Shown: piece by piece, positions 63,542 through 64,000 of the stretch
Numbering within the stretch: position 1 is the stretch's first letter
Layout: the number at the start of each line of letters is the position of its first letter
From: Aquipluma nitroreducens
Lineage (GTDB): Bacteria > Bacteroidota > Bacteroidia > Bacteroidales > Prolixibacteraceae
Reading direction: 5' to 3'
Assembly: GCF_009689585.1 (NCBI RefSeq)
Contig: NZ_AP018694.1
Coordinates: forward strand, 558,001 to 622,000
Length of the DNA stretch: 64,000 nucleotides
Position numbers and translations under genes: made by a program
Notes under the pieces: generated by a model
The model's database searches: none
The model's input: the letters and a program-made list of their open reading frames with translations, nothing else
What the model was told of the DNA's origin: nothing

Positions 63542-64000
63542 ATGATCCCAAGATTAAAATACGAAAATTCCAATTTTCTTCTGTTGGCCGGACCCTGTGC
63601 CATTGAAGGCGAACAAATGGCAATGGAAATTGCTGAAAAAATCGTTGCGATTTCAGAGAAGCTTCAGATACCCTATATTTTCAAAGGCTCGTACCGAAAA
63701 GCCAACCGGTCAAGACTCGATTCATTCACAGGAATTGGTGATGAAAAAGCGCTTAAAATTCTCAGGAAGGTGAGCGAAACTTTTGATATCCCAACAGTAA
63801 CAGATATTCATACAGCACTTGAAGCCTCGATGGCTGCTGAATATGTTGATATGCTGCAAATACCGGCTTTTTTATGTCGCCAGACTGATATTTTGGTTGC
63901 TGCGGCTGAAACAGGCAAAGCCGTTAACATTAAAAAAGGCCAGTTTTTATCGGCCGAAGCCATGAAATTTGCGGTTAACAAAGTTCGTGAAAGCGGCAAT
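63542..64000 (+). CDS. kdsA: 3-deoxy-8-phosphooctulonate synthase (KdsA), 3' end outside window
   Basis: The frame runs from ATG 63542 to the window end without a stop (153 codons). KdsA condenses PEP with arabinose-5-phosphate to Kdo-8-phosphate for lipopolysaccharide. It shows LLAGPCAIEG, FKGSYRKANRSRLDSFTG, VTDIHTALEA, MLQIPAFLCRQTDIL and NIKKGQFLS, matching the first 55% of the family. Cys19 in GPCAIE is the metal ligand of the metal-dependent class II enzymes (E. coli has Asn there). About 115 residues lie beyond the window. Confidence 0.95.
   Translation, partial: MIPRLKYENSNFLLLAGPCAIEGEQMAMEIAEKIVAISEKLQIPYIFKGSYRKANRSRLDSFTGIGDEKALKILRKVSETFDIPTVTDIHTALEASMAAEYVDMLQIPAFLCRQTDILVAAAETGKAVNIKKGQFLSAEAMKFAVNKVRESGN

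Noticed and set aside
1-64000. tRNA, rRNA, insertion-sequence or prophage genes
   Set aside because: None seen by eye in any gap; no transposase, integrase or phage structural motif among the translated frames.

Overview
The window reads as chromosomal DNA of a member of the Bacteroidota, probably of the Marinilabiliales/Prolixibacteraceae type, although species cannot be fixed from sequence alone. The evidence is: type IX secretion (T9SS) C-terminal sorting domains on two secreted proteins, TonB-dependent uptake genes, Bacteroidota-restricted families (DUF1080, DUF6807, DUF4465, PCMD, DUF6132), almost no Shine-Dalgarno sequences, and many promoters with the Bacteroidota -7 box TAnnTTTG. I see no transposase, phage, tRNA or rRNA gene.

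Layout. 1-2859: sulfate activation (cysD, cut by the window edge, and a cysN fused to an APS-kinase-like domain). 2879-4700: CPBP membrane protease, peroxiredoxin, thioredoxin, DUF6132. 4857-12930: a sugar-oxidation/keto-glycoside cluster (cupin, DUF6807, Tat-exported Gfo/Idh/MocA, double DUF1080, sodium symporter, zinc alcohol dehydrogenase, second Gfo/Idh/MocA). 12980-20722: phosphoesterase, a one-domain DEAD-box relic, a 193-bp MITE-like element, mutS2, a secreted repeat protein, DUF819. 20747-27248: Fe-S nitroreductase, then a LexA-like XRE/S24 repressor divergent from DNA polymerase IV and a DnaE2-like polymerase, which looks like an inducible mutagenesis cassette. 27380-31935: GtrA, a cobalamin riboswitch with a DUF4465 protein, a Cys-rich FKBP isomerase and aroC. 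32037-34200: a small cassette-like region with repeated spacers and a repeated leader peptide. 34369-38519: PCMD protein, fucI and its GntR regulator. 38604-44359: an outer-membrane protein, small housekeeping genes, MscS channel, two AsnC regulators. 50262-44366 (minus): a second cobalamin riboswitch driving a surface protein, a BtuB-like receptor and a BtuG-like lipoprotein. 50499-64000: phoH-purC, ruvX-def-comEC, a candidate C-free small RNA, tag, a TPR protein, rarA, a polyphosphate-type VTC/DUF4956/DUF2490 operon and kdsA, cut by the window edge.

The most notable signals are: (1) three copies of a 5' leader that encodes a related 23-38 residue peptide whose stop lies exactly 4 nt before the next start codon, with a covarying hairpin inside it; (2) two cobalamin riboswitches that share the same extra hairpin about 18-20 nt after the aptamer, controlling what looks like one B12-capture regulon; (3) a short, C-free, promoter- and terminator-flanked transcript at 56752-56864; and (4) the repressor/Pol IV/DnaE2 cassette with a self-cleavage signature in the repressor and a dismantled PHP metal site in the polymerase.
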